The notes beneath the pieces were generated by a model. The model ran no database searches. It had not been told where the DNA came from and saw only the letters and a program-made list of their open reading frames with translations. Shown here in pieces: positions 1-9,165 of a DNA stretch of 64,000 bases. The position numbers and the translations under genes are program-made. The stretch is from Blautia hominis (GTDB lineage Bacteria; Bacillota; Clostridia; Lachnospirales; Lachnospiraceae): the NCBI GenBank assembly GCA_002270465.1, contig NQOF01000002.1, positions 248,001 to 312,000 of the forward strand. Reading direction: 5' to 3'. Numbering within the stretch: position 1 is the stretch's first letter; every line of letters starts with the position of its first letter.

Positions 1-983
1 CTGGGTGAAATTTCGCTGATGATACGGTCTGCCTCCGCTTTCAGATGATTGATATGGACGTTGTCGGTAACAATGGGGTCCATATGTATGGTGGCGGAAC
101 AGTGCAGCTTTTCCTGCAGCTCTTTTTCGATGTTGTCTATCTCATCGTGGATCTGCAGGATATTGCCGCTTGCAGGCACCTCGGCGTGGAGGGAGATCAT
201 GAGACGGCCGGGACCGTAGTCATGGACGATCAGGTCATGAATGCCCTGGACCGTGGGGTGGGCAGTGACAAGGGACTCGATATTTTTTACAAAGTCCTCC
301 TTGGGAGGCTGCCCAAGCAGGGGATTCATGGTTTCCCTTAAGGCCTGGATACCGGTATAAAAGATAAAGAGTCCGACCAGGATACCGCACCACCCGTCAA
401 TGAGAATGCCGGTATAGCGTCCGATCAAAGTGGCAGCCAGCACAACGGCTGTGGACACGGTATCACTGAGAGAATCAGCGGCCGTGGCGGACATAGCTGC
501 GCTGTCCAGCTTCCGGCTGAGGGCTTTGTTATAATAAGCCATATACATTTTTACCAGGATAGAGACACACAGGATGACAAGGATCAGAGGGCTGCTGTCC
601 ACCGGAGCGGGGCGGCGCAGTTTCTCTATGGACGATTTTACCAGCTCAAATGCCATGATCAATACAGCTACTGATACAAAAAGACCGGAGATATACTCAA
701 TTCTTCCGTGGCCGAAAGGGTGTTCCGGGTCCGGCTTCTGACCGGACATCTTAAAGCCGATAAGCGTGATCACAGAGGAACCGGCATCAGACAGGTTATT
801 GAAGGCATCCGCCGTTATGGCAATGGAACCGCTCAACATGCCCGCCGCGAATTTCCCGGCAAACAACAGGAGATTGAGAAAAATCCCTACGGCACCGCTT
901 AAGATCCCATAGGCCTGTCGTACCTTAGGCGCAGCTGTGTTCTTATGATCCTTAATAAAAAGACGTGATAATAATTGAATCAT
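1..983 (-). CDS. Cation diffusion facilitator family transporter (partial, C-terminus beyond window)
   Basis: Predicted membrane antiporter that exports divalent metal ions (Zn, Fe or Mn type) in exchange for protons. The reading frame is open from an ATG at 983 to the window edge (327 codons) with no stop, so the C-terminus is missing. Visible CDF features are several hydrophobic helices, the first metal-site helix with N62 and D66 (NNLSD), the HPFGHGRIEY stretch near residues 88-97, and the second site with D170 and D174 (ADSLSD). The remaining part reads as the cytoplasmic dimerisation domain, with VQGIHDL and a conserved HAEVP. A GGAGG-like site lies just upstream of 983. It is divergent from the solute-binding protein gene. 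The family call is firm; the metal is not determined. Confidence 0.9.
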   Translation of the reverse strand, partial: MIQLLSRLFIKDHKNTAAPKVRQAYGILSGAVGIFLNLLLFAGKFAAGMLSGSIAITADAFNNLSDAGSSVITLIGFKMSGQKPDPEHPFGHGRIEYISGLFVSVAVLIMAFELVKSSIEKLRRPAPVDSSPLILVILCVSILVKMYMAYYNKALSRKLDSAAMSATAADSLSDTVSTAVVLAATLIGRYTGILIDGWCGILVGLFIFYTGIQALRETMNPLLGQPPKEDFVKNIESLVTAHPTVQGIHDLIVHDYGPGRLMISLHAEVPASGNILQIHDEIDNIEKELQEKLHCSATIHMDPIVTDNVHINHLKAEADRIISEISP

Positions 984-1069
984 TTATCTTCCTCCAAATA
1001 CAGATTTTGTGAAATCCTCTGTTTATTTTATACGAAAGTTTGGAAAGACGCAAGAAAGCAGGAAAAAGA

Positions 1070-1098
1070 TTTACATTCCCGTATGCGAATGATATGAT
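1070..1098 (+). promoter_or_regulatory. Candidate sigma-A promoter for the solute-binding protein / hybrid kinase unit
   Basis: TTTACA at 1070-1075 and TATGAT at 1093-1098 with 17-bp spacing, 40 bp before the ATG at 1139. Called by consensus match only. Confidence 0.5.
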
Positions 1099-1138
1099 TA
1101 TAGGGAATGAAATATAGATAACAGAGGGGTAATTACAT

Positions 1139-2680
1139 ATGAAAAAGAGAATGAGATATATCTGCTGCCTGCTTCTGGCAGCATCATTGACTGCCGGTCT
1201 CCTTGCGGGATGCGGTAATGACAGCACCAAGACCGGAAATGAGGAACAGACGAAGCAGGAGGAAGAAGGAGAAGCGAAGGATGGGGATGACCAGGCCGCG
1301 GTGAAACTAGATCCGGACAAACCCATCTCCATCACAGTCTGGCATTACTATAACGGTGCCCAGCAGGTGGCTTTTGACGAGCTGGTCAATGAGTTCAATG
1401 AGACTGTGGGAAAAGAAAAGGGTATTTTTGTAAAAGGTTACAGCCAGGGAAATGTAAACGAGCTGGAGGATACAGTGATGGCATCCCTGAATGAGGAAGT
1501 GGGTGCCCAGGAAATGCCCAATATTTTTTCCGCTTACGCAGATGCAGCCTATACGGTGGACAGCAGAGGAAAGCTGGCAGACATTTCCGCCTATATGTCT
1601 CAGGAGGAGCTGGACGAATACGTGGATTCCTACATAGAGGAGGGAAGGATCGGTGAGGGCAATACACTCCGTATTTTCCCCACGGCAAAGTCCAGTGAGA
1701 TCTTCATGATGAACAAGACAGACTGGGATAAATTCGCGGAGGCAGCCGGGGCGTCACTGGAAGACCTCTCCACCTTGGAAGGTGTAACGGAAACCGCCCA
1801 AAAGTATTACGAGTGGACAGACTCCCTGACCCCGGATGTGCCGGAGGACGGAAAAGCATTTTATGGAAGAGATTCGGTTGCGAACCTTTTTGTCATAGGC
1901 TCCAAACAGCTTGGCCAGGATATTTTCCAGGTGGAGAACGGCAAAGCTTCCGTTGCAGCGGACAAAGAGATCATGAAGAAAATATGGGATAATTTCTACG
2001 TGCCCTTTGTGAAGGGATACTTTACCGCATACGGCAAATTCCGCTCAGATGATGTAAAAATAGGAGAGATCCTGGCATTTACAGGCTCCTCCACGGCATC
2101 CATGTATTTCCCCGATGAGGTGGAACAGGAGGACAATGTTTACCCTATCGACTATGTGGTCCTCCCCGCACCTTCTTTTGCGGACGGAGGGAATTATATT
2201 GTGCAGCAGGGAGCCGGAATGGTAGTCACAGAGACAACAAAGGAGGAGGAATACGCCTCCGTGCTGTTTTTGAAATGGTTCACTGAGACGGAGAACAACA
2301 TCCGCTTCAGCTGCGCGTCAGGATATCTTCCGGTAAAGAAGGAAGCAAACTCCCTGGAGGCTGTTGACAAGGTGGTTGACGGGCAGGGACTGGAGATTCC
2401 GGACAAGACTTACGATGTGTTAGACAGCCTGTTCGGTACGCTTGAGAATGCAACGCCCTATACGACCAAGGCTTTTGAGAACGGAACAGAAGCCAGGAAA
2501 GTTCTGGAATATAATCTGGCGGATAAGGCCGCGGAGGACCGGAAGGCTGTGCAGGAGCTGATCGCCCAGGGGCAGACTTTGGAGGAGGCATGCGCATCAT
2601 ATGTGTCTGAGGAATCCTTCCAGAGCTGGTATGATGATTTTGTTGCAGCTTTGCAGAGTATCATGAATAAAGCAGAATAA
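1139..2680 (+). CDS. Extracellular solute-binding lipoprotein (ABC-type binding protein family)
   Basis: 513 residues. The N-terminus is a lipoprotein signal peptide: basic MKKRMRY, a hydrophobic stretch and a lipobox LLAGC with the lipidated Cys at residue 25. An acidic, low-complexity linker (about residues 30-60) follows, typical of surface lipoproteins. The remainder resembles family 1 extracellular solute-binding proteins (ITVWHYYNG near the mature N-terminus). No permease or ATPase gene is nearby. The next gene, 14 bp downstream, encodes a membrane hybrid kinase, so the protein probably serves as a ligand receptor for signalling rather than, or as well as, uptake. That role is inferred from gene order only. 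Ligand unknown; a sugar or other small organic solute would be usual for the family. Confidence 0.85.
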   Translation: MKKRMRYICCLLLAASLTAGLLAGCGNDSTKTGNEEQTKQEEEGEAKDGDDQAAVKLDPDKPISITVWHYYNGAQQVAFDELVNEFNETVGKEKGIFVKGYSQGNVNELEDTVMASLNEEVGAQEMPNIFSAYADAAYTVDSRGKLADISAYMSQEELDEYVDSYIEEGRIGEGNTLRIFPTAKSSEIFMMNKTDWDKFAEAAGASLEDLSTLEGVTETAQKYYEWTDSLTPDVPEDGKAFYGRDSVANLFVIGSKQLGQDIFQVENGKASVAADKEIMKKIWDNFYVPFVKGYFTAYGKFRSDDVKIGEILAFTGSSTASMYFPDEVEQEDNVYPIDYVVLPAPSFADGGNYIVQQGAGMVVTETTKEEEYASVLFLKWFTETENNIRFSCASGYLPVKKEANSLEAVDKVVDGQGLEIPDKTYDVLDSLFGTLENATPYTTKAFENGTEARKVLEYNLADKAAEDRKAVQELIAQGQTLEEACASYVSEESFQSWYDDFVAALQSIMNKAE

Positions 2681-2693
2681 GGCGGAATATAAA

Positions 2694-5600
2694 ATGAGGA
2701 AAAGAAAGTGGACTATATTGGCTCTGTTTTGCATCCCTCTCATTGCGGTGCTTGTGATACAAAGCCTTCTTTCATACGGAACCGTCCTGATCGGCGGCAC
2801 AATGCGGCTGCTGGACTCCTATGCTGTGGGAATCATGGAACAGACAGTGGAGAACAGGAAGATCACGTTAGAAAACAATATGGTCCAGCACTGGATGGAA
2901 GTCAGTGAAAATGAGGAGAAGATCAGCAGGGAGCTGGACTCCCTTCTGTCATCTAACCGGATCACAGTAAAGGAGTTTCTGGACGACGGACAGCTCCAGA
3001 AACAGCTTTTGCAGAATACGGCACTCTCAAGCCTCTATCAGCTCAGAAAAAATGAGGTGACAGGCAGTTTCCTGGTTTTGGCCAATCAGGACGGGGAAAA
3101 CGAAGAGGGCGGCCGGATATGCAGGGGATATTATTTCAGAGATGCTGACCCGTCTGCAAATTCACTGGATTACTCTGATGTGCTCATGGAGCGCGGAGGC
3201 AGGGATATTGTCCATCAGACAGGGGTTGCCCTGGACAGCTACTGGACTACGGATTTTACGTTTGAGCCTTCCGGGAAGAATTCCAGGGATAACTTCTTTT
3301 ACAAACCCTATGAAGCGGCACTGGAAAACCCAAATGCCAGCTATACAAACCTTGGGTACTGGAGCAGTCCCTTTTCTCTAAACGAGGGTAAGAGCGGCGG
3401 GGAATATCCTGCGCTTACCTACTCGGTTCCCCTGATCAGCAATGGGGTGGTGTACGGGGTTATGGGCGTGGAGGTATCCAGCAGCCATATTGTGGATATG
3501 CTTCCGGCCGGCGAACTGAATAAAAATGAACAGAGCGGGTATCTGCTGGTTAAGAGCACAGAGAAGAACAAGTGGGCCCCTCTTGTGGCCTCCGGAGTCC
3601 TGGGAGAACGGCTCCGGGCGCTGGGGCCGTATCTGAATGTCCAGGAGAGTAAATTTGACCAGGTCTATACTCTGGATGAAGACGAAGATGACGGAAAGCT
3701 TTATGCATCGGCGAAAAAGCTGCATCTCTACAATACGAATACGCCTTTTGAGGATGAGGAATGGCTCCTTGTGGGAATTCAGAAGGACGATGCCATTTTC
3801 GGGATCGGACAGCAGATTTTGTGGAAGGTATTGGCAGCGATCCTGGTAGCCCTTGTATTTGGGATTATCTGCACCTACCTGGTGGCGAACCATGTGACCA
3901 ACCCCATCCGGCGTCTGGCAGAATGTATACGCAGCAGTACCGGCAAGAGTCTGGAACATTTTAAAGCCTCCGGTGTATCGGAGGTGGATGAACTGTATGA
4001 TGTGGTGAAAAATCTGACCAGACGGCAGGAAGTGGCTGAGAGGGGACTGACAGAGGAAAAGGAAAGGTACCGCATTGCGCTGCAGAGCAGTGATGATATT
4101 TTCTTTACATATGATCTAGGCAAAGAGGAAATTGAACTGTTCAACTACCCCCAGCGTGACGGACAGGCAGTCAGATATAAGATCACGGAGGAATTGGAGC
4201 TTTTAAGCAGCCGGACTTTTACGGAGGATATCAGTAAGTTAAAAAGAGCATTCTCCGGGGAGGAAGATGAGATCCATATAGAATTCCGCGGAAAAAGAGA
4301 GAGCGCTGAGGAATTCCGCTGGAGACTGCTAAAGGGTGAGGTGATCCGGGATGAGAACGGCGGGAAAAGCAAGATCATCGGCAGCATTCGGGATATCCAT
4401 GAACAGAAGATGCAGGAACTCAGGGAGATTGAATCCGCAAAGCGGGACCCTATCACAAAACTGCATACACAGAGAGAGGGACGGCGGTATCTGACAGAGG
4501 TGCTTGCCCGTGGGGACAGTGGATGCATGGCGCTTCTGGATCTGGATGAATTCCGGATACTGAATGAAACCTATGGCCTTATCTTCGGGGATGTGATCCT
4601 GGAAGAGATTGGAAGTCTGCTCCTTACAAAAAAAGAACAGCTAAAGCGGACAGAGGCAAGAGAGATCATATTGGTGCGCCAGGGCGGAGATGAGATCCTC
4701 ATCTGGCTTGCAGAGTTTACCGGGGAGGAGACAGAGCAGTTTTTAGATGAGGTGCGAAAAGAGATCGCCCAGCTTTACCAGGGGGCAGAATTCAGTATTC
4801 ATCTATCCGCAGGAGCCTGTATGAGGAATAACGCTAACCTGGGATATGTCCAGCTTTTGCGCCGGGTGCGCTGTGCCCTGACTTTTGCAAAGCAGAAAAA
4901 GGACGGCAGGGTGTATTTCTACCGGGAGATCCCAAGCCAGACCAAAGAAAACATCTTGACGGAGATCAACGATATAGCCAGCATCACCAGCGGTCCCCAG
5001 CTTAATATGGTTTCCCTCACCCTGAACTTCTTTGATAAGGGCGGGGATATGGCGTCCATTCTGTCAGTGCTCTTTGTCAAGATGGGGCATTATTACGGGG
5101 CAACGGATATCCTGATGACTTCCGTGGACCGGGATTTCCATACTGCTTATATTTCCCATCAGTGGCATAAGAATCCTGCAGATCATCAGGAGAAAGATAT
5201 GAAGCGTTTTACCGCGGAGGAATTCAAAGCGCTTGCAGAACAGTACAGAAGAGAGCCTTTCCTGCTTGACGGGAAACAGATGACAGAGCAGCAGCGGAAG
5301 TTTCTCATGCTGCCTGAGACAAAAAGGGGCTTCAGCGTCCCCATGACAGATGGCGGAAAATACATAGGCTCCATAACGCTGTTGGCAGAAGAAGGGGCGG
5401 TTCTGTGGGATAAAAAGGAGCAGAGCAACATCCAGGAGACTGCCAAGATCATAGAGAATAACTTAAACAAAGTCCATTATGACCAGGCCAGCAAGGCAAA
5501 AAGCGAATTTCTCTCCAGAATGTCCCATGAGATCCGGACACCTATGAATGCCATTATAGGTATGACGGAAATTGCCATGCAGGATAAAGAGGTGCCGCCA

Positions 5601-6629
5601 AAGGTGCAGACATATCTGGAAAAAATCAGTACCTCTTCGGACTATCTTCTTTCGCTGATTAATGATATACTGGATATGTCCAAGATTGAAAGCGGCAAGA
5701 TGAAACTGGAACTGCTGGATTTTGACCTGGAGCAGTGGGTGAGGGATATTGATGATCTGATCAGGCCTCAGGCGGCCCAGAAGGGGATCATCTATACTAC
5801 GGAAACACATTTTGTGCAGAAATGGGTGGTGGGAGACGCCATGCATCTGAAACAGGTGTTGATTAATCTTCTGGGAAATGCGCTGAAATTTACCGGCAAA
5901 GACGGACATATCCTGTTTGCTGTGAACCAGCGCCGAACGGCACCGGATCAGACGGAGATTTCCTTCTCTGTGGAGGACACGGGGATCGGAATCGAGGCAG
6001 AGGACCAGAAGCGGATCTTCCATTCCTTTGAACAGGCAGGCGAGAGTACGGCGCGCAGGTTTGGAGGAACAGGCCTTGGGCTTGCCATCAGCAGCCAGTT
6101 AGTGCAGATGATGGATGGGGAGATTAGCCTGGAGAGCGAGCCTGACAAGGGCAGCACCTTTTCCTTTGCCATTACCCTGAAAGACGGCACAAAGCAGGAA
6201 GAGGAAGAGAATGTTTCAAAAGAGACAGATACACTGCGGGGCAAAAGAGTCCTGGTGGTGGAGGACAACGAACTGAATGCGGAGATCGCAGGCTCGATCC
6301 TGAACCTTCATGGAATCCGGGCGGAGCGGGCTGACAACGGGCTTCAGGGCGTGAAAGCATTCTCTGAAAAAGAACCGGGATATTATGACGCTGTCCTTAT
6401 GGATATCCGTATGCCGGTTATGGATGGCCTGGAGGCCACCAAGGAGATACGGAAGCTGCCCAGGGAAGACGCAAGGACCATACCGATCATTGCCATGACG
6501 GCCAATGCTTTTGACGAGGATATGAAAAAGTCTATTGAGAGCGGCATGAACGGCCACCTGGCAAAGCCCATAGACTTTAAGGAACTGCTGCAGATGCTGT
6601 TAAAGGTCACAGGCAGCAGAAAACAGTAA
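2694..6629 (+). CDS. Membrane hybrid sensor histidine kinase with degenerate GGDEF module and receiver domain
   Basis: 1311 residues. Domains in order: TM helix about 7-27; a long extracellular sensor domain (about 40-360, Cache-like by position); a second TM helix about 375-397; HAMP about 398-450; PAS/PAC-like about 465-570; a GGDEF-like module about 580-740 with GGDEI at 664-668; a GAF-like region about 755-920; HisKA with the phospho-acceptor H945 in SHEIRTPMN; HATPase with DTGIG and GGTGLGL motifs; and a C-terminal receiver with D1237 in VLMDIRMP. Phosphate would pass from H945 to D1237 and then to an Hpt protein; one is encoded at 19651. The GGDEI motif departs from GG(D/E)EF, so cyclase activity is doubtful. 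It follows the binding-protein gene by 14 bp and probably reads its ligand state. Confidence 0.9.
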   Translation: MRKRKWTILALFCIPLIAVLVIQSLLSYGTVLIGGTMRLLDSYAVGIMEQTVENRKITLENNMVQHWMEVSENEEKISRELDSLLSSNRITVKEFLDDGQLQKQLLQNTALSSLYQLRKNEVTGSFLVLANQDGENEEGGRICRGYYFRDADPSANSLDYSDVLMERGGRDIVHQTGVALDSYWTTDFTFEPSGKNSRDNFFYKPYEAALENPNASYTNLGYWSSPFSLNEGKSGGEYPALTYSVPLISNGVVYGVMGVEVSSSHIVDMLPAGELNKNEQSGYLLVKSTEKNKWAPLVASGVLGERLRALGPYLNVQESKFDQVYTLDEDEDDGKLYASAKKLHLYNTNTPFEDEEWLLVGIQKDDAIFGIGQQILWKVLAAILVALVFGIICTYLVANHVTNPIRRLAECIRSSTGKSLEHFKASGVSEVDELYDVVKNLTRRQEVAERGLTEEKERYRIALQSSDDIFFTYDLGKEEIELFNYPQRDGQAVRYKITEELELLSSRTFTEDISKLKRAFSGEEDEIHIEFRGKRESAEEFRWRLLKGEVIRDENGGKSKIIGSIRDIHEQKMQELREIESAKRDPITKLHTQREGRRYLTEVLARGDSGCMALLDLDEFRILNETYGLIFGDVILEEIGSLLLTKKEQLKRTEAREIILVRQGGDEILIWLAEFTGEETEQFLDEVRKEIAQLYQGAEFSIHLSAGACMRNNANLGYVQLLRRVRCALTFAKQKKDGRVYFYREIPSQTKENILTEINDIASITSGPQLNMVSLTLNFFDKGGDMASILSVLFVKMGHYYGATDILMTSVDRDFHTAYISHQWHKNPADHQEKDMKRFTAEEFKALAEQYRREPFLLDGKQMTEQQRKFLMLPETKRGFSVPMTDGGKYIGSITLLAEEGAVLWDKKEQSNIQETAKIIENNLNKVHYDQASKAKSEFLSRMSHEIRTPMNAIIGMTEIAMQDKEVPPKVQTYLEKISTSSDYLLSLINDILDMSKIESGKMKLELLDFDLEQWVRDIDDLIRPQAAQKGIIYTTETHFVQKWVVGDAMHLKQVLINLLGNALKFTGKDGHILFAVNQRRTAPDQTEISFSVEDTGIGIEAEDQKRIFHSFEQAGESTARRFGGTGLGLAISSQLVQMMDGEISLESEPDKGSTFSFAITLKDGTKQEEEENVSKETDTLRGKRVLVVEDNELNAEIAGSILNLHGIRAERADNGLQGVKAFSEKEPGYYDAVLMDIRMPVMDGLEATKEIRKLPREDARTIPIIAMTANAFDEDMKKSIESGMNGHLAKPIDFKELLQMLLKVTGSRKQ

Positions 6630-6696
6630 CTGATTTTGGTAACTCTTATCTGTTCTGCAGATAATGGTTAATAGAATGTACAGGAGGTATTGATTA

Positions 6697-7119
6697 ATGA
6701 GAGCAGAATTTGATGAATCTCTGGTAACCGGTAATGACATGATCGATTCCCAGCACAAGGAGCTGATTGGCAAGATCAACCAGCTTTTGGAGAGCTGTGA
6801 GGATGGACAGGGTAAGGTAAAGGCAGTTAAAATGCTGGATTACCTGCTTGACTACACAGAATTTCATTTCAGTGCAGAGGAAAAGCTCCAGGAGGAGATC
6901 GAATATCCGGGACTGGAAAAGCACAGGGAAAAACATAACGAATTCCGCCAGGCAGTGAAAGAGCTTCAGGAGATGCTGGAGGAAGAGGAAGGCCCCACCG
7001 AAAACTTTGTAAAACAGGTGGAAAAAAATGTTGTGGACTGGTTATATGACCATATCAAAGGATTTGACCGTTCCGTAGCTGAGTACAAATTTATGCGCTC
7101 CAATCCGGAGAGACTGTAA
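6697..7119 (+). CDS. Bacteriohemerythrin
   Basis: 140 residues, a single-domain four-helix-bundle protein binding a non-heme di-iron centre that carries or senses oxygen. The full ligand set is visible: H20 (DSQHKEL), H57 and E61 (HFSAEE), H76 and H80 (HREKH), H119 and D124 (HIKGFD). The length is normal for the family. AGGAGG precedes the ATG at a good distance. It lies 67 bp after the hybrid kinase and may be read with it. In anaerobes such proteins are linked to oxygen protection or chemosensing; a role in the adjacent sensory system is a guess. Confidence 0.95.
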   Translation: MRAEFDESLVTGNDMIDSQHKELIGKINQLLESCEDGQGKVKAVKMLDYLLDYTEFHFSAEEKLQEEIEYPGLEKHREKHNEFRQAVKELQEMLEEEEGPTENFVKQVEKNVVDWLYDHIKGFDRSVAEYKFMRSNPERL

Positions 7120-7127
7120 GATAATAA

Positions 7128-7160
7128 GAGGGCGGGTGCTTAGGTGCCCCGCCTCCTTTC
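7128..7160 (+). terminator. Candidate terminator after the hemerythrin gene
   Basis: GAGGGCGGG pairs with CCCGCCTCC around a short loop, followed by a weak T-rich stretch (TTTCATT). It sits between the hemerythrin stop and the next start. Confidence 0.45.
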
Positions 7161-7187
7161 ATTCATGACAATAGAAAGGCTGATATT

Positions 7188-7490
7188 ATGAGCAAGGAAA
7201 AATACTGGGAGGGCAAACAGTACGCCTTTTTCAGCCATAAGGACTGCGAATACTTTCCCTGTCACAAAACAAATGACCCGGAAAATTTTAACTGCCTGTT
7301 CTGCTACTGTCCTTTGTACGCCCTGGGCGACCAGTGCGGAGGGAATTTTCACTATACCAAAGAAGGCATCAAGGACTGCAGCAAATGCGGCCTTCCCCAC
7401 AAAAGGGATAATTTCGGGTACATTACAGGCAAATATAACGAGATCATGGAGATTGCAAAAAAGAACCGCAGGAATCCAGATAAGGAATGA
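7188..7490 (+). CDS. Cysteine-rich small domain protein
   Basis: 100 residues with eight cysteines (C20, C25, C36, C39, C41, C50, C64, C67) in the pattern of the 'cysteine-rich small domain' family, including FNCLFCYCPLY and DCSKCGLPHKRDN. The arrangement implies metal binding, zinc or Fe-S; which one cannot be told from sequence. Relatives often sit near cobalamin genes, but none is nearby here. The last 47 bp overlap the 3' end of the convergent HAD gene. The biochemical role of the family is not established. Confidence 0.8.
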   Translation: MSKEKYWEGKQYAFFSHKDCEYFPCHKTNDPENFNCLFCYCPLYALGDQCGGNFHYTKEGIKDCSKCGLPHKRDNFGYITGKYNEIMEIAKKNRRNPDKE

Positions 7491-8118
7491 CCTGGGACAA
7501 ATCTTCACATATGATGTCACAGAACGGGCGGATCTCATCCACTGCAGGGGTCAGGTCAGGCACCATACAGGACCAGGCGCCTGCGGCTTTGGCAGCGCGG
7601 ATGCCGTTTAGGCTGTCCTCCAATATCAGGCACTGCTTCGGCGGTGTCTGTAATTTTTCCGCGGCGGTCAGGAAGATTTCCGGGTCCGGTTTACCGTTCT
7701 TAACCTCATCCCCGCACACCGAGGCGGCGATATACGTTGTAACACCTGCCATGTCCCAGTAACGGGAAGCATCACATCTGGGGGTGGAGGTGGCAACCGC
7801 AGCCGGAATCTCATGTTCCTTTAAGTATGTAAGGAGTTCCATCAGTCCCTTCTTCACGGGTACACCGTGTTTCTCAATATATTCTTTTTGATATCGGGTC
7901 CGGATGGCACGGCCCTGATCATAGTCCACGGTTCCCCGGAACCATTCTTCAAAAAGTTTACTGCTCCGCTCCCTTGTTCCCCCGCGCATCTGGCTTAAAT
8001 GATATTCTGTCAGGGTAAATCCCATCTCACGGCTGGCTTCCTCCCATCCTGCCTTCATCAGGCGCTCTGTATCAAACATCAGCCCGTCCATATCAAAAAT
8101 CACTGCTTTTATATTCAT
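7444..8118 (-). CDS. HAD-superfamily hydrolase, beta-phosphoglucomutase-like subfamily
   Basis: 224 residues. Motif I is IFDMDG with nucleophile D9 and acid/base D11. The cap domain follows (about 15-85), then motif II in AVATSTP, a conserved GDEVKNGKPDPEIF stretch (motif III lysine), and motif IV in LILEDSLNGIRAAKAAG. This is the signature of the PGM/phosphatase-like HAD group acting on sugar phosphates or similar. The substrate is not predictable. Its 3' end overlaps the convergent Cys-rich gene by 47 bp, so the two mRNAs would be complementary there. Confidence 0.9.
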   Translation of the reverse strand: MNIKAVIFDMDGLMFDTERLMKAGWEEASREMGFTLTEYHLSQMRGGTRERSSKLFEEWFRGTVDYDQGRAIRTRYQKEYIEKHGVPVKKGLMELLTYLKEHEIPAAVATSTPRCDASRYWDMAGVTTYIAASVCGDEVKNGKPDPEIFLTAAEKLQTPPKQCLILEDSLNGIRAAKAAGAWSCMVPDLTPAVDEIRPFCDIICEDLSQVIPYLDSCGSFLQSP

Positions 8119-8219
8119 ATGTTTATCTCCTGTAAAATTTTCTCAGACAAAAAAGCAAATCTATTATAGCATAGAATCCGTGATTGTGCTAAACTTTTTG
8201 GAGGAAGAGAAAGGAGCAG

Positions 8220-8270
8220 GTAACTGTGAGCGTTAAGATCCGTAACATTGTGAAGGCGTAAGACAGTTAC
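8220..8270. repeat. Short inverted repeat upstream of yaaA
   Basis: GTAACTGT at 8220-8227 is the exact reverse complement of ACAGTTAC at 8263-8270, with 35 bp between. It could be a leader hairpin or a degenerate relic of the GTTAC-ended elements described elsewhere. No function can be assigned. Confidence 0.4.
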
Positions 8271-8280
8271 AGAATTACAT

Positions 8281-9021
8281 ATGAAGATCATTATTTCACC
8301 GGCGAAGAAGATGAATATAAATACAGATGAACCTTTTGAGACAACCATGCCTGTTTTTATAGAGGAGGCAAAGCTTTTGAGAGACAGACTCAAAGCGATG
8401 GAATATGGGGAGCTGAAAAAGCTTTGGCAGTGTAATGACAGGATCGCCGAAGAAAATTTTCTAAGGCTGAAGGAGCTGGAGCTGGATAAAAATATGACAC
8501 CTGCGGTTCTGTCCTATGAGGGGATCCAGTACCAGTATATGGCGCCCCAGGTGTTCTCAAAGGAGCAGTGGGTGTATGTGGGGGAGCACCTGCGGATCCT
8601 GTCAGGACTTTACGGTGTGCTGAAACCTATGGACGGAGTGATCCCTTACCGCCTGGAGATGCAGGCAAAATTGGAGATGGACCGGACAAAAGACTTATAT
8701 GCTTTCTGGGGGGACAGGATTTACAGAGAACTGGCAGAAGGCGAAGAGTTTATACTGAATCTGGCATCAAAAGAATACAGCAGGACAGCAGAAAAATATG
8801 CGGACCGGGAAATGCGTTTTGTTACCTGCATTTTCGGGGAGCTTTTGGATGGAAAAGTAAAGGTAAAGGGGACTATGGCGAAGATGGCAAGAGGTGAGAT
8901 GGTGCGGTGGCTTTCTGAGAAGGATTTTACGGAGCCGGAAGAGATAAAAGAGTTTTCCGGCCTTGCCTATGGGTTTGACCCCAGCCGTTCTACGGAGAAG
9001 GAGCTGGTTTTTCTGAAATAG
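8281..9021 (+). CDS. yaaA: Peroxide stress protein YaaA (UPF0246)
   Basis: 246 residues beginning MKIIISPAKKMN, the diagnostic start of the YaaA/DUF328 family. Further conserved stretches are SGLYGVLKPMDGVIPYRLEM, NLASKEY and the C-terminal FSGLAYGFD. In E. coli YaaA limits intracellular free iron during hydrogen peroxide stress and binds DNA. The role in an anaerobe is presumably similar protection against Fenton damage. It is a single gene, followed at once by a palindrome that could end its transcript. Confidence 0.92.
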   Translation: MKIIISPAKKMNINTDEPFETTMPVFIEEAKLLRDRLKAMEYGELKKLWQCNDRIAEENFLRLKELELDKNMTPAVLSYEGIQYQYMAPQVFSKEQWVYVGEHLRILSGLYGVLKPMDGVIPYRLEMQAKLEMDRTKDLYAFWGDRIYRELAEGEEFILNLASKEYSRTAEKYADREMRFVTCIFGELLDGKVKVKGTMAKMARGEMVRWLSEKDFTEPEEIKEFSGLAYGFDPSRSTEKELVFLK

Positions 9022-9034
9022 CAGTAAGAGACAG

Positions 9035-9165
9035 CCTTCCCGGGATATCAGCAAAGATATCCGGGAAGGCTTTGTTGTACGGGATATCATCAAAGATACC
9101 CGGGAAGGCTTTGTTGTATGGGATATCAGCAAAGATACCCGGGAAGGCTTTGTTATACGGAATGT
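9035..9165. repeat. 39-bp palindromic tandem repeat, three units, with terminator-like first hairpin
   Basis: Three consecutive 39-bp units (9042-9080, 9081-9119, 9120-9158) share GGGATATCA(G/T)CAAAGATA(C/T)CC and GGGAAGGCTTTGTT with only a few substitutions; a decayed fourth begins at 9159. Each unit can fold on itself (GATATC with GATA(T/C)CC). The first hairpin, CCTTCCCGGGATATC against GATATCCGGGAAGG (9035-9068), is long enough to terminate yaaA, although the following T run is broken. The array fills the gap to the convergent MATE gene, whose stop is at 9165-9167. Confidence 0.8.
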
